Source: Nemertoderma westbladi (taxonomy: Eukaryota > Xenacoelomorpha > Nemertodermatida > Nemertodermatidae). From it: a stretch of DNA of 49,241 nt. The stretch covers positions 1-49,241 of the forward strand of contig JAUCBJ010008102.1 in assembly GCA_032718475.1 (NCBI GenBank), in the 5' to 3' direction. The position numbers and the translations under genes are program-made. The notes beneath the pieces are model-generated. The model was given only the letters and a program-made list of their open reading frames with translations. It was not told the DNA's origin and searched no databases. Positions 35,011 to 44,194 of this stretch are shown here, in pieces (the stretch's first letter is position 1; every line of letters starts with the position of its first letter).

Positions 35011-37812
35011 TTACGTTATGGAGTCCCTAGATGTTTGAAGGATTAGGGAGGTGGTCGTGGGAAGAGAATCTTGCCTTCCACAGTTTCCGGAGAGTCCTCC
35101 ATTCCCTTCCGGTAAACACAAACGACCGACTGGGTGATTGAGTCGCTGCATCCCGAATACAATTCCAGGTTTCCTCTTCGTCCTGGAATAGTGACGATAG
35201 AAACATCGCTCTAGGTACACGACGGCCTTACAAAGCCGATTCCAGGAGCTATAGTGGTCCGTCGCTCCCTGCAGGAGAGGTGAGAGTCCCTGCGAGACGT
35301 CTGATGTTCCAGAGCTCCAATCGCTCTCTCTGATCTTCATGAAGGATCCACTCGCGGTGGGGAGGTCCAGATCCACGGCGTCGTCCCTGGCAATATGTAA
35401 TACCGACAGATCTATCCCGGGTTCAAATAACTCCGATCCACCCGTCCGGGTTTTAGGTTTGACTTTCTCCGCTCCCTTGGCTGGTCTAATCTCAGTCGGA
35501 GTAAGATGGGGAGGCCATTCATCCTCCTTACTCAGGAAGTCGGGTTCACCTAACCGGTCTGTAGTATCTGTCAGTTCTTGAGGAGTTGCTCCTCTGGAAG
35601 CGATGTCAGTTGGATTAAACTTCTTGGGGCAATATCTCCATTGATCTACATTGGAGCTAATATCGTCATTATCTGAGGAGTATGGTGTTCCCTCAGTTGG
35701 GTCGTCTCCCTCACTAGTATCATCTTCCCATTCACTCACCTGGCAGACGCGATCTTGAAGCAGTCTTTCTCTGAGCGTTCTTCGGGAAGGTCCAGTAAGG
35801 TACCAACCTACTCTAGTTCTTACCGCATAGGTCTGAAGTGGTTGCGGTTGAGTAGGTCGTTTCTCTAATGTCTCCAGCGCCTCATGCGCGTTTTGACCGA
35901 TTAATATTTGTACTCCATGATAATCGGTGTCGAATCTAGGGATGTTAAGTTGTTGGACATGATCATCTTCGTCCCAATTATAAGGTTCCACTTGGGTGGT
36001 AGCGAAGTTCTTTATTGCCACCATTTTGACTGACCTTATACTGTATTCTCCTAGTTTATCCTGTGGAGTGGACAACTCACCTATATAATAGTCGGCAGCT
36101 ACAGTAGAATTCCAAACCTGCATGATCCCTGACATGTTTAGCTTGGTTCGGAACTTGGGTTGTCCAGCAAAGATGTCTTCGGCTAGTTCTTTATCGATGA
36201 ATGTTCCTGTGCTGCCGGAGTCCAGGAGGGCGTTCACTATATAGCTCTTCTGAGGTCCGTGGACCCGTAACTGGACTACAGGAAATTCTCGGATTCCTAT
36301 ATTGGAAGTTGGCGCTTTCCAAGATGGTTGTTGATCAGAAGTAGTTAAGGTAAGGTCGCTGTCTGTGTCTTTCTCATGCACGAGTGCTCGATACACTGCG
36401 GTGGTGTTTATTAGGTAACAGGATTCGTTTTGGTCGGAGAACTCGTCCGTATAGAATCCTTCCATCTCAGATTGATCAGTGTCGTTCACATCACTGAATT
36501 GGACATGTAGTTCGGACTCACTTACCTGACTCGGGCTGTTTCGTTCGAATTCCGTGTGCAACAAGATATGATGTTTTGCGCCGCACTTTGCACACCTTGC
36601 GTCGGAGTAACAGGTTCGCCGTTGGTGTCCTCGTCTGAGGCAATTATAACACAACCGCTTATCCCACATGACTTCACGTCTATCCTCGAGTGATTTCCTC
36701 AGGAATTCATCACACACATTCAAACGGTGGGGCCCGTCGCACAGCACACATTTCGGCTTGATGTTACTTACTTTAACCTGTGCTATGTGGTGCACACTTG
36801 TTCTTTCCTCGGGCTTTCTCACCTGAATTCTTTTAGGAGACGTAGGAGGGGTTTTTTGTACCGGTTCCCTTCTGTCATTGGGTCGAGACTTGGATTTACT
36901 TACCTGGTCTTTAGGCATTTTATTGACATAATAAGACCTGTCAGTGTCTTTCCCGCTGTCCTCTCCTTGAGAAGTTTGGCTTTCACCGTCGTCGGTATAA
37001 CATACTGGTGTTACCCTTCTCCTAGAAACGGGTTTCTCACTTACCTTACTTTCCGCTGTCTTCTCTCTGGACTGCTTTATGAGCTGTAATTTCACCTCGC
37101 TATCCAAGAATGACATGAGATCAGCCATGGTAGGGTCTCGTTGTTGTTGTTCCATCATATATAACACCTTCTTGTCCCAGCGTGTACCTACTCCACCCTT
37201 GGGCAAAGTAGATGCTAAGGCTCCTACAACCATAGAATTCTGGTATTCATGAGACTTACCTAACCAATCTAGTTGTCTACAGATCTCCTGAATCTCATCG
37301 GAAAACTCTATAATCCCGCTGCTAAGAAACTTTCGGGGCGCCATTAATTTTGCATATAAATACCTAGCTATGTTAGTCCTATTACCATACCTGATGTTTA
37401 GTGTATCCCAAACTTGTCTTAATCCATCTGGATGTCCAATAAATTTTAACGCCATTGACTTGGGAGGTCCTTCCAAACATTCGATGAGGAATCTAAGTTT
37501 CTCTCCATTAGATAGTACAGAGTTCTGTATGTTATCTTTGTAATATTCATTAAAAGGTAACCATTTCATCTCATCTCCATTGAACTTGACGATCTCTCCA
37601 ACCTTTACCGCTTGCCGGGCTTCGGTTCTAGCCATTTGACGTGTAAAACTTTCTTGGGCCATCGTATTATTGAATAGAGAATTATCGGTATATAAGTTTC
37701 TCGGATTATTATCAAGTCTAGATGAGATATCATTATCAACAGGTTTATAATTACCCTTAATAGGGTTCACTATAGGAGTTTCTACTTCGCTAGCAGTATA
37801 TATGCGTGTAGG
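35011..37812 (-). CDS. BEL/Pao gag-protease polyprotein with in-frame pol deletions
   Basis: Open for 933 codons on the minus strand, starting directly after an in-frame TAG (37815-37813) that ends ORF2. There is no ATG at the start; the first internal ATG is at 37662 and a GTG lies at 37770. Numbering from that GTG: residues 55-235 resemble the DUF1759 gag domain of BEL/Pao elements (VKFNGDEMKWLPFNEYY, LIECLEGPPKSMAL); 340-405 hold zinc knuckles, including C374-X2-C-X4-H-X4-C and CAKCGAKHH; 513-523 carry the aspartic protease motif ALLDSGSTGTF. After a GWYLTGP protease-end motif (655) the frame reaches WRYCPKKFNPTDIASRG (711-727), which normally follows RT and RNase H, so RT and most of RNase H are missing. 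Linker-like SSWNRLCKAVVYLERC follows, then a short tail with no integrase. The frame stays open across both losses. Confidence 0.88.
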   Translation of the reverse strand, partial: PTRIYTASEVETPIVNPIKGNYKPVDNDISSRLDNNPRNLYTDNSLFNNTMAQESFTRQMARTEARQAVKVGEIVKFNGDEMKWLPFNEYYKDNIQNSVLSNGEKLRFLIECLEGPPKSMALKFIGHPDGLRQVWDTLNIRYGNRTNIARYLYAKLMAPRKFLSSGIIEFSDEIQEICRQLDWLGKSHEYQNSMVVGALASTLPKGGVGTRWDKKVLYMMEQQQRDPTMADLMSFLDSEVKLQLIKQSREKTAESKVSEKPVSRRRVTPVCYTDDGESQTSQGEDSGKDTDRSYYVNKMPKDQVSKSKSRPNDRREPVQKTPPTSPKRIQVRKPEERTSVHHIAQVKVSNIKPKCVLCDGPHRLNVCDEFLRKSLEDRREVMWDKRLCYNCLRRGHQRRTCYSDARCAKCGAKHHILLHTEFERNSPSQVSESELHVQFSDVNDTDQSEMEGFYTDEFSDQNESCYLINTTAVYRALVHEKDTDSDLTLTTSDQQPSWKAPTSNIGIREFPVVQLRVHGPQKSYIVNALLDSGSTGTFIDKELAEDIFAGQPKFRTKLNMSGIMQVWNSTVAADYYIGELSTPQDKLGEYSIRSVKMVAIKNFATTQVEPYNWDEDDHVQQLNIPRFDTDYHGVQILIGQNAHEALETLEKRPTQPQPLQTYAVRTRVGWYLTGPSRRTLRERLLQDRVCQVSEWEDDTSEGDDPTEGTPYSSDNDDISSNVDQWRYCPKKFNPTDIASRGATPQELTDTTDRLGEPDFLSKEDEWPPHLTPTEIRPAKGAEKVKPKTRTGGSELFEPGIDLSVLHIARDDAVDLDLPTASGSFMKIRESDWSSGTSDVSQGLSPLLQGATDHYSSWNRLCKAVVYLERCFYRHYSRTKRKPGIVFGMQRLNHPVGRLCLPEGNGGLSGNCGRQDSLPTTTSLILQTSRDSIT

Positions 37813-38901
37813 CTACACACCTTGCGCATGAGATACTTCAGACCTAACAGGTTGACACATTGTTACAGGGGGTGGTGGTATACCCCTTTGTGTATTTACT
37901 AATTTATCGCGTTCTAGCGCGATACTTTGCTGCACTTCTTGCAACTCAAGCCTACTTTCCCTTACTGTGCCCTTGAATTGCTGAACCGTCTCCTGCATCT
38001 GCCCGAGCAGGAGATCCATCCCCCGCCGTCTCTCGTCCACCCATTCGACCGCCGAAGCGGGAGTCGCCAACGTTGTAGCGAGCGGACGAGGGACAACGGG
38101 CGACAAATCAGGAATATTTCGCTCGGGGTCCAGGACCTGAACTGTCTCCTGGGCAGTTCTACTGGGCACAGGTAGCTTAGTGCTATGCAGAGGGAATTTG
38201 GAGGTAGCTTCAGGGAGCACAGGTGTATCTATCACCGAAGGGGTGATTTCAAGAACAGGCCTAATTATTTCAGGCTCATCTACTATAGTAGGGAGTCTTT
38301 CTATTTTAATTATTTGGTCTGTGGGCTCTATACTACCTAAGTTGGTGTTATTTAGTTGCCTTCTAACAGCTGGAGGCAAATCAGGCAATTTCTGACGGTG
38401 GAATGTTCTTTTACGTCTGCTTAGACGAGATCTATTTCCTTTGCCTTCAGTATCGGTGGTATCGCCTTCCTCAGATGATGTATATCCCTGTCTTTTGGGA
38501 GTAGATCGATTCATCATCTGCATATTACTAGCTGTTAACTGTTTATTTATGCAGTCTTGATTCTCCTGAATGTATTCCAATTCTAGTTGGGTGGTTTCTT
38601 CAGTCGCTCTCCGTTCGGCTTCTGCCACTGCCTCTGCGGCCTTTCTTTCAGCCTCGGCCACCTTTCTTTCAGCTTCGGCCGCTTTTGCTTCTGCCGCTGC
38701 CGCTGCCGCTGCCGCTTTTCTTTCAGCTTCGGCCGCTTTTGCCTCTGCTGCTGCCTCTGCCGCTGCCGCTTTTCTTTCTGCTTCTGCAACTACCACTGCT
38801 GCTTTCTTTCTGTCTTCTATACGTTTTTTCTTTACTTGTTCTTCTTGGACTCGTGTCAGGCGGAGTTGTTCATCAAATTTAGCTTGGTTCGCAGCTAACA
38901 T
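37813..38901 (-). CDS. ORF2: coiled-coil gag N-terminal region
   Basis: A 362-residue frame whose ATG (38901) overlaps the ORF1 stop in ATGTTAG. Residues about 30-115 are Ala/Glu/Lys repeats (AEAERKAAAAEAAAEAKAAE-like), predicting a long charged coiled coil; such helices precede the gag domain in many BEL/Pao elements. The middle is basic (SRLSRRKRTFHRQK) and Pro/Thr-rich. A second probable helix (residues about 295-345, QMQETVQQFKGTVRES) precedes the end. The TAG stop is in the same frame as ORF3, so ORF2 and ORF3 could be one protein by readthrough, or one frame broken by a single nonsense change. The DNA encoding the Ala-rich stretch is a degenerate trinucleotide-type repeat, and frames on the other strand there are shadows. 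Confidence 0.8.
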   Translation of the reverse strand: MLAANQAKFDEQLRLTRVQEEQVKKKRIEDRKKAAVVVAEAERKAAAAEAAAEAKAAEAERKAAAAAAAAEAKAAEAERKVAEAERKAAEAVAEAERRATEETTQLELEYIQENQDCINKQLTASNMQMMNRSTPKRQGYTSSEEGDTTDTEGKGNRSRLSRRKRTFHRQKLPDLPPAVRRQLNNTNLGSIEPTDQIIKIERLPTIVDEPEIIRPVLEITPSVIDTPVLPEATSKFPLHSTKLPVPSRTAQETVQVLDPERNIPDLSPVVPRPLATTLATPASAVEWVDERRRGMDLLLGQMQETVQQFKGTVRESRLELQEVQQSIALERDKLVNTQRGIPPPPVTMCQPVRSEVSHAQGV

Positions 38902-39449
38902 TTCCGCATGATTGCGTCCAGCACAAGCTTGGTTCCTTCACTATTAGGGCTAAGCCCATCCAGCCTTCTCCTCAACTCTTCATCTCCTACAAAGCGTTGA
39001 TAGTCTGACAGATAGATGTCAATAGCATCCCTCTTATGCGGTTTCTCTGCTGTCACTTCGCTCTCTTCTTGAGAAGAAGTGGCGTCGGTTGATTCTTCAT
39101 AGGTTGGCCGCTCATCATAAACCTTATCCGCCATCTTCGCTCCGCGTTCGGGCGTCCGCTCAACAGTATCCGAACTACTGGAGCTATCGGGCCGTTGAGA
39201 AGTAAGTTCTTGGCTCGCGGGTTGTTGCTGTTCTGCTGCTTCTTGGTCCCGCTTGACCTGAGCTCGAGTGCCTATGATAGACCTACGATGTTGGACCAGC
39301 CTAGGTTCTGTTATTACTACTGGAGGGATGACCTTCCTCACAGTGGGAGGTGAACTGAACTTACGACTAGACCGTTCTATATCTCTATCTGAGTCGCAGA
39401 TAGTTACATCTAATAAACTGTCTGACAGGTTCTGCTTAGTATCAGACAT
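38895..39449 (-). CDS. ORF1: acidic disordered leader protein of the LTR element
   Basis: 184 residues from ATG 39449. It is mostly Ser/Glu/Gln/Pro-rich and likely disordered (QLQ-type runs such as RDQEAAEQQQPASQ, then SSSSSDTVERTPERG), ending in a more ordered acidic/basic helix (IYLSDYQRFVGDEELRRRLDGL). Its last codons overlap the ORF2 start, which lies in the -1 frame relative to ORF1. That arrangement suggests termination-reinitiation or frameshifting, or an older single gag frame split by an indel. I recognise no named domain. Confidence 0.65.
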   Translation of the reverse strand: MSDTKQNLSDSLLDVTICDSDRDIERSSRKFSSPPTVRKVIPPVVITEPRLVQHRRSIIGTRAQVKRDQEAAEQQQPASQELTSQRPDSSSSSDTVERTPERGAKMADKVYDERPTYEESTDATSSQEESEVTAEKPHKRDAIDIYLSDYQRFVGDEELRRRLDGLSPNSEGTKLVLDAIMRKC

Positions 39450-39579
39450 GTTTGTGTGTACAGTTGTATGCCTACTGCTATATTACAGTCTGAGCAATTC
39501 TAGTAATTCAGTATTAACTGCTAGCCTAGTAATTAATTACCGATACTGCTACTCAGTGTAGCGTGATATATATATAATA

Positions 39580-39840
39580 TATTAGAATACCGGTATACTT
39601 ATAGTATATATAACTATATAAGTATTATTACAGACTAGGTTTATCACAGAATACCGGTATAATTTTAGCACAAATATATATAAAGATATAATAGGCCTAT
39701 CGGGAATACCGGTATACAGCTTACAGCTTGTAGTATATATAATTCTGGACTAGAATTAATTACAAGTACCGGTATAATTTCAGCCTAAATTTATAGAAAT
39801 AAGGATAATAGGCCTATCGCAAATACCGGTATATCAATTA
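39580..39840. repeat. Degenerate ~60-bp repeat with TACCGGTA palindromes
   Basis: ACCGGT occurs at 39589, 39653, 39708, 39768 and 39825 (spacings 64, 55, 60, 57), each within ATACCGGTATA-like context and often preceded by AGGCCTATCG. It lies in the element's leader just upstream of ORF1. Confidence 0.75.
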
Positions 39841-40781
39841 TTTTAAATAATTGAATTTCTGAATTTTAGGGTTACTTGGTTACTTTACTTACTTTATTAC
39901 CGTTATTTGAGCAGTAGTCCAACTGATATTGAGACCTAATGGTTGTGTGGTAGGCCTACTATTTATAAATCGTTAGATTTGATTTATAATATATATATAC
40001 CCGTTTTAATGGGTTTTGTCAATGTTTGAAATAAATGTTATTATTTCTGGGGAGTAATCACTACACAAAGCGGTGCGCTTTCAGTGAAGTGTTACTTATA
40101 GGACACTAAAACAAATAATGCTAATTTACCTAAGTTACTTAATACTACAAATTACGTACAATTCGGGTGAGATTACAATCTCTAAATAAACACAAAAATT
40201 TACAAAAAACACAAAATACGAATTTTCAGGGTAATTTTACAAGAAGTCTACAAACCAGCCTAACAAAGGGTTAGAAATCTGGTTATTACAACGGACAGGG
40301 TACTACGGTATTTTGAAAATAATACGTAGTAGTAAATACACTGCGTTGTCCAGATAGGAAAATACCACCGCCTGACGACCTATAGCCGTATCGCTATAGG
40401 TACTACGTTATGTATCACGGAGTGTTCCTACCTAGAAGTTAATAGAGCTAATCGAACGTGCCTATCAACCACTTTACAACACAAATATAATGCCTACACT
40501 AATTACTTTCGGAAAGCACTGTACACTAAACCCTAAATTAGGTACGAGTACTTGTACAACAGATAATCAGTAGTTAAATATACTTGAACAGCTAAAAGAA
40601 CCACGGCATCTGCTGGAGTGACCGGTGCACAAAATCACCAGTCTTTACCTACGCCAAGCAGCCCGTGTAGTACCGGGGTTAATTTAACTATAACGGTATG
40701 TATAACAAACACAATTACTGTAGGAACAAACTTGGGGAATGAATGTTGCGGATAATCGCATAAACTCTGAATAATAAATAT
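39841..40781. other. Element leader, unique part
   Basis: AT-rich with no gene on either strand. It holds TATAGCC-GTATCG-TATAGGT-like short inverted words near 40380-40400 and a few AT microsatellite-like runs (TATAATATATATATAC near 39985). In element orientation this is untranslated leader between the 5' LTR and ORF1. Confidence 0.5.
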
Positions 40782-41357
40782 GACGCTACGCGTACAAACT
40801 ACTCAAACAAAATGCAGACCAAATACCGACAGACTACTATCAAGCCTAAACAAACTACGGTATATGCAGACTCCGAAATGATTAGGTAGTATGCGTTCTA
40901 ACTCAGTAGTACGACTTATTCTTTAGATGGGAGTTTACCTTACAGCATTGGCTGCCCCTACTTCCTAACCGTTCTTTATCGGACAGGGGCTCTACACACA
41001 CTACAATCCGTTCAGACCTAATAACAGCCAGACAACTATCCAGCCTACAAATTATCTAAATAAATATTATACGCTACCTGTACAGACTACACAAACAAAG
41101 TACAGACTAAACGATGGCAGACTACTCTCAAGCCTAAATAAACTACAGGACATGCAGACTCCGAAATGATTAGGTAGTATGCGTTCTAACCCAGTAGTAC
41201 GACTTATTCTTTAGTTGGGGGTTTACCTTACAGCTTTGGCTGCCCCTACTTCCTAACCGTTCTTTATCGGACAGGTGATCTACACACACTGCAATCCGTT
41301 CGGACTTAACAGCAATCAGACAACAGCTCAGCCTACAAATTGTCTGTACAATCTGAT
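40782..41357. repeat. 288-bp tandem duplication in the element leader
   Basis: Unit 1 (about 40782-41069) and unit 2 (41070-41357) share long stretches; ATGCAGACTCCGAAATGATT occurs at 40864 and 41152, exactly 288 bp apart, followed by GTAGTACGACTTATTCTTTAG and ACCGTTCTTTATCGGACAGG in both. Differences are scattered substitutions. The 5' leader therefore grew by tandem duplication. Confidence 0.85.
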
Positions 41358-41523
41358 CAGGCTTACACGCCTTCTGTTCAATACTGGCCTACAAACAAAT
41401 AAAACTTGACAGAAATAAGTAAAAATCTCAATAAAAACCAGGGCGGCCGTTCCCTGATTAAGTACTAAGACCTACCGGTATATGATTATCAAATTCGAAT
41501 AATACTAATGTACTTATACTGGA

Positions 41524-41640
41524 AGTACCGGTTAGGACAGTTGGGCCTACGGACCTACAGAAGTACCGGTTCTGGCAGTTGGACCTACGGACCTACGGCA
41601 GTACCGGTTCTGGCAGTTGGGCCTACTGACCTACAGATGT
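41524..41640. repeat. 38-bp minisatellite, three copies
   Basis: AGTACCGGTT starts at 41524, 41562 and 41600 (period 38). Each unit continues with a GGCAGTTGG(G/A)CCTACGGACCTACAG-type sequence. It lies about 150 bp from the 5' LTR in the leader. Confidence 0.88.
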
Positions 41641-41703
41641 ACCGTTCAGGTTTACCGGTTGACCGGTACTTTCAACTTTATTGCTTACTGCAATAAAGAA
41701 GCG

Positions 41704-41788
41704 ATATCCGTTATTGTTCTTACCAGAACAATATTAAACTGTATTTAATGCCTACACTGCAATACAGACTAAATATCCGTTATTGTTC
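41704..41788. repeat. Direct repeat and hairpin beside the 5' LTR
   Basis: ATATCCGTTATTGTTC occurs at 41704-41719 and again at 41773-41788, where it overlaps the first bases of the LTR. The first copy also forms an 8-bp hairpin, ATTGTTCT-TACC-AGAACAAT (41713-41732). The primer binding site should lie here, but the minus-strand sequence after the LTR (ATAACGGATATTTAG) does not match a tRNA 3' end that I recognise. Confidence 0.6.
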
Positions 41789-42947
41789 GCGCTTTCAGAC
41801 CTTTGGCAGTTTAACCCGCCAAATTAGGATGTCTTCTAGATAATAAATCACTTTTAGCCTCTGACAAGTATTTTATTCACTACACTAGTCGAAACCAATC
41901 TGTGCGCGATCATTCACCCGCTGGATATACCCGGGAGATTGGGTTCGACGGCTTAATCGTATTGCTATGTAAGCCTACTGTATTATTTGACTGATCGTAT
42001 TATATAATCTCTGACAATATTATTCACCTTCGGGAATATTAACAGTTCCTTTAGGACGTGGCGCTCTATCTATATAAACAGAGTTATGACTTAAACTACT
42101 CACAACGATATGGCTTAGTTATAATTCACATATATGGCGCATTCTTTAGGAAATGCTTCGTTATCAGTCTCACTCATACACAATGCTGCACAATACTGCA
42201 CACTAATCTGCCGATCTTCACTGATTTTAGTCACATATAAAAGGAACACGGACCGAATCATGTAGGGTCTATCAAATAACATTAGATTCACTTCAAACCA
42301 CTTTAACATAAGTCACAATCGTTATATGTAACCTTTCTCTCTTACCTTCGGTATATCAAGAATATTGGGTTTCGGGGTTATTTATCGTTATTCCAAATAT
42401 AATAATTCATCAACCATATTATGAAGAACTGACAGTAAATAGCAGTATAACAATATAAAAGTATGCACAGGTATGTTTGATTAGGTATGTTGAGTTGCAT
42501 GAGTTGTGACAATCAGTCAGTTTTGTTATGATAACGGATATATGTCCTTATAATTAAGCCTACTAGTGTAAGGCAGAGCCGTTCTTCCTGGCTTAGAATC
42601 ACCAACAACACTAAAAACTGATAAGAATAACCTTATTTACAAAAGCTTCCACCCACCACAGAGAATGAGCATACAGATAGGAAAATTCAGTTCAGTAGAT
42701 CTGTGATAGGTCGAAATCAAAACCAACTCAAATCCTATTGGCAGATACAGAAAGCAGGGCTGTGGGGCAACCTTCCCAAGCTGGTTGGACGATCAAACGT
42801 AGCCCAGATCCCTTCGCACAGCAAATCAGCCAATCAGCCGGTAGCTTGCACTATTCGAGTTATAGATCCCTTTTTAGAGTATTCCAGCGCCTGGGGGGAA
42901 CTGGTTAGCAAGGCAAACGAATCAGTTATCCCACAAAAGCTTTTACA
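41784..42947 (-). repeat. Right LTR (5' LTR of the element)
   Basis: 1164 bp, collinear with 30789-31952 at an offset of 10,995. I found one difference by line-by-line reading (T at 41988 for C at 30993). It ends GCTTTTACA directly before ATTCC and the LINE sequence. Confidence 0.95.
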
Positions 42948-42952
42948 ATTCC
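42948..42952 (+). repeat. Right 5-bp target site duplication of the LTR element
   Basis: ATTCC, identical to 30784-30788. Removing one copy and the element joins the two halves of the LINE. Confidence 0.9.
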
Positions 42953-43853
42953 ACTTCCGAGTCATCGATCCCTGGAACTCGCTATCCAATGCCGTTGTAA
43001 CCGCCCCCAACCTTAACTCTTTTAAAACCCGTTTGAACTCCCACTTTAAAGATTTCCCGCTTAAATTTACCCCATCATGGTGGTCCATGTAAAAGTAAAA
43101 TATCTTCCATAGTAACTCTTAACTTTTTACTCTTTTTGCTTATTAACTTTTAATATATTTCTCGCCTTAATTAAAACTTTTATCACCACTTTTTGACTTT
43201 TAAACTTTTTCTAACCTTAATTAAAACTTTAGATTACCACTTTTTAAATTTTTAACTAACTTTTTCTTACCTCTATTAAAACTTTTTTATCACCATTTAA
43301 TTATACACACACATTAGACCTCGTTAATATTTAATATCTCAATAACTAATGGACAAACTGCATTTATCTACTTTGATCCTATATAATCGACGTTTTTAAC
43401 TATGTACATTTAATAGTTTTTACTCGCGGCTTTACTGTTCTTTCTTAATTTAATTTTTAACTTTCTTTTAATTTTAACAAAAAAGTTTTAAAAATGCAAC
43501 CTATAATTAAATCAAGTTTTTAAATATATAAATTTGTTCGTCCTATTTGTGTAAACCATAATTTTATTTCACGTTCGACTTTGTGTTATTTAAGATATTT
43601 TTAAGCCCTATGCTCCACAGCCATAATTTACATTACTTTTCACATGTTTTTTTTTAAGTATGATTTTATGCTACATACTTTCATTTACGTACTCTCCTAT
43701 CAATATTAATTAGTGCTAGGTAGTAGTAGGTAAGGTACTTAGTTTGTTTCAGTTTAAATATTTTGACAGTAGTTTTATATTATGTCTGCACAGGTGCAAT
43801 AAGCTTCTGCTTCCTCCACCTCATTATTAAACATTAAACATTAAACATATTCT
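42953..43853 (+). pseudogene. LINE C-terminus and 3' UTR, right of LTR insertion
   Basis: Directly after the LTR and ATTCC the plus strand encodes the standard LINE ending FRVIDPWNSLSNAV, LNSFKTRL, then WWSM and a stop at 43090-43092. It completes the RT fragment at 30120-30788. From 43093 to about 43850 comes an AT-rich 3' UTR without frames (blocks of TTTTAACTTT and TTAATTAAAACTTTT), ending in a short 7-bp repeat (ATTAAACATTAAACATTAAAC). Such short tandem tails are typical of CR1/Jockey-related elements. The open frame that starts at 42703 is mostly LTR read through into the LINE and is not a gene of its own. Confidence 0.88.
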
Positions 43854-44000
43854 AGGGGGGGCTGATTTCCTTGTGACACCGGTACAGCGGTACGCCTTAC
43901 GCGTACGATATACAGGTATATGACACTACCGTAACTGACTAACGAAACGACCAGAACGACAGTTCAACTGTACAAATGTGCTTTACTGCTTTACACTATA
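43854..44000. repeat. Uninterrupted paralog of the gene 5'-flank repeat
   Basis: GGGGGGCTGATTTCC resembles 29994; GGTACAGCGG...GATATACAGGTAT matches 26588-26612; GACACTA...TAACTGACTAACG...ACAGTTCAACTGTACAAATG matches 29113-29160. The order is that expected before the foldback transposon inserted at the other locus. Confidence 0.75.
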
Positions 44001-44194
44001 AGCTATTAAGCTACAACACAAGCTTAAAAAGTAAAAGTAAATTTTCTTCGGCCACTTGCCAGGGATTACGCACAAGGTCTGTCGACATATTTCCATTGCG
44101 GTCCCCCCAGAACTTTACTCCCCAGAGGAAACTCCAGTACCGGTACTCATTTTAGCTACCACTTACACCTTAAGGATGTACCCCATAAGAAAGC
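44001..44194. other. Spacer with SINE-core-like words
   Basis: No gene. On the minus strand, GGTAGCTAAAATGAGTACC resembles the AGGTAGCTAAATGAGTA of the SINE fragment at 48.6 kb, so a degenerate SINE relative may lie at about 44060-44190. Weak. Confidence 0.3.

Larger units (their letters stand above)
30789..42947 (-). mobile_element. BEL/Pao-type LTR retrotransposon lacking RT and integrase
   Basis: A complete 12,159-bp insertion with two 1164-bp direct LTRs (30789-31952 and 41784-42947) that begin TG and end CA, flanked by ATTCC on both sides and placed inside a LINE. Gag and protease frames lie on the minus strand, so the right LTR is the 5' LTR. A purine-leaning TCTGGGAGCGG abuts the left LTR on the minus strand, consistent with a polypurine tract; I could not identify a primer binding site. 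In coding order: a leader of about 2.3 kb with tandem repeats, ORF1, ORF2, in-frame UAG, ORF3 (gag, zinc knuckles, protease, short RNase H and linker remnants), and about 3 kb without recognisable pol. By eye the LTRs differ only at 30993 versus 41988 (C/T), so insertion is recent on the genome's time scale. Confidence 0.92.

Noticed and set aside
38570-38911. Ala-, Cys/Phe- and Leu-rich frames on the plus strand
   Set aside because: They are shadows of the repetitive coiled-coil codons of ORF2 on the minus strand.
30789-42947. A simple segmental duplication explaining the two 1164-bp copies
   Set aside because: TG...CA ends, flanking ATTCC on both sides, gag-protease between, and the continuous LINE on removal all indicate LTRs of one insertion.
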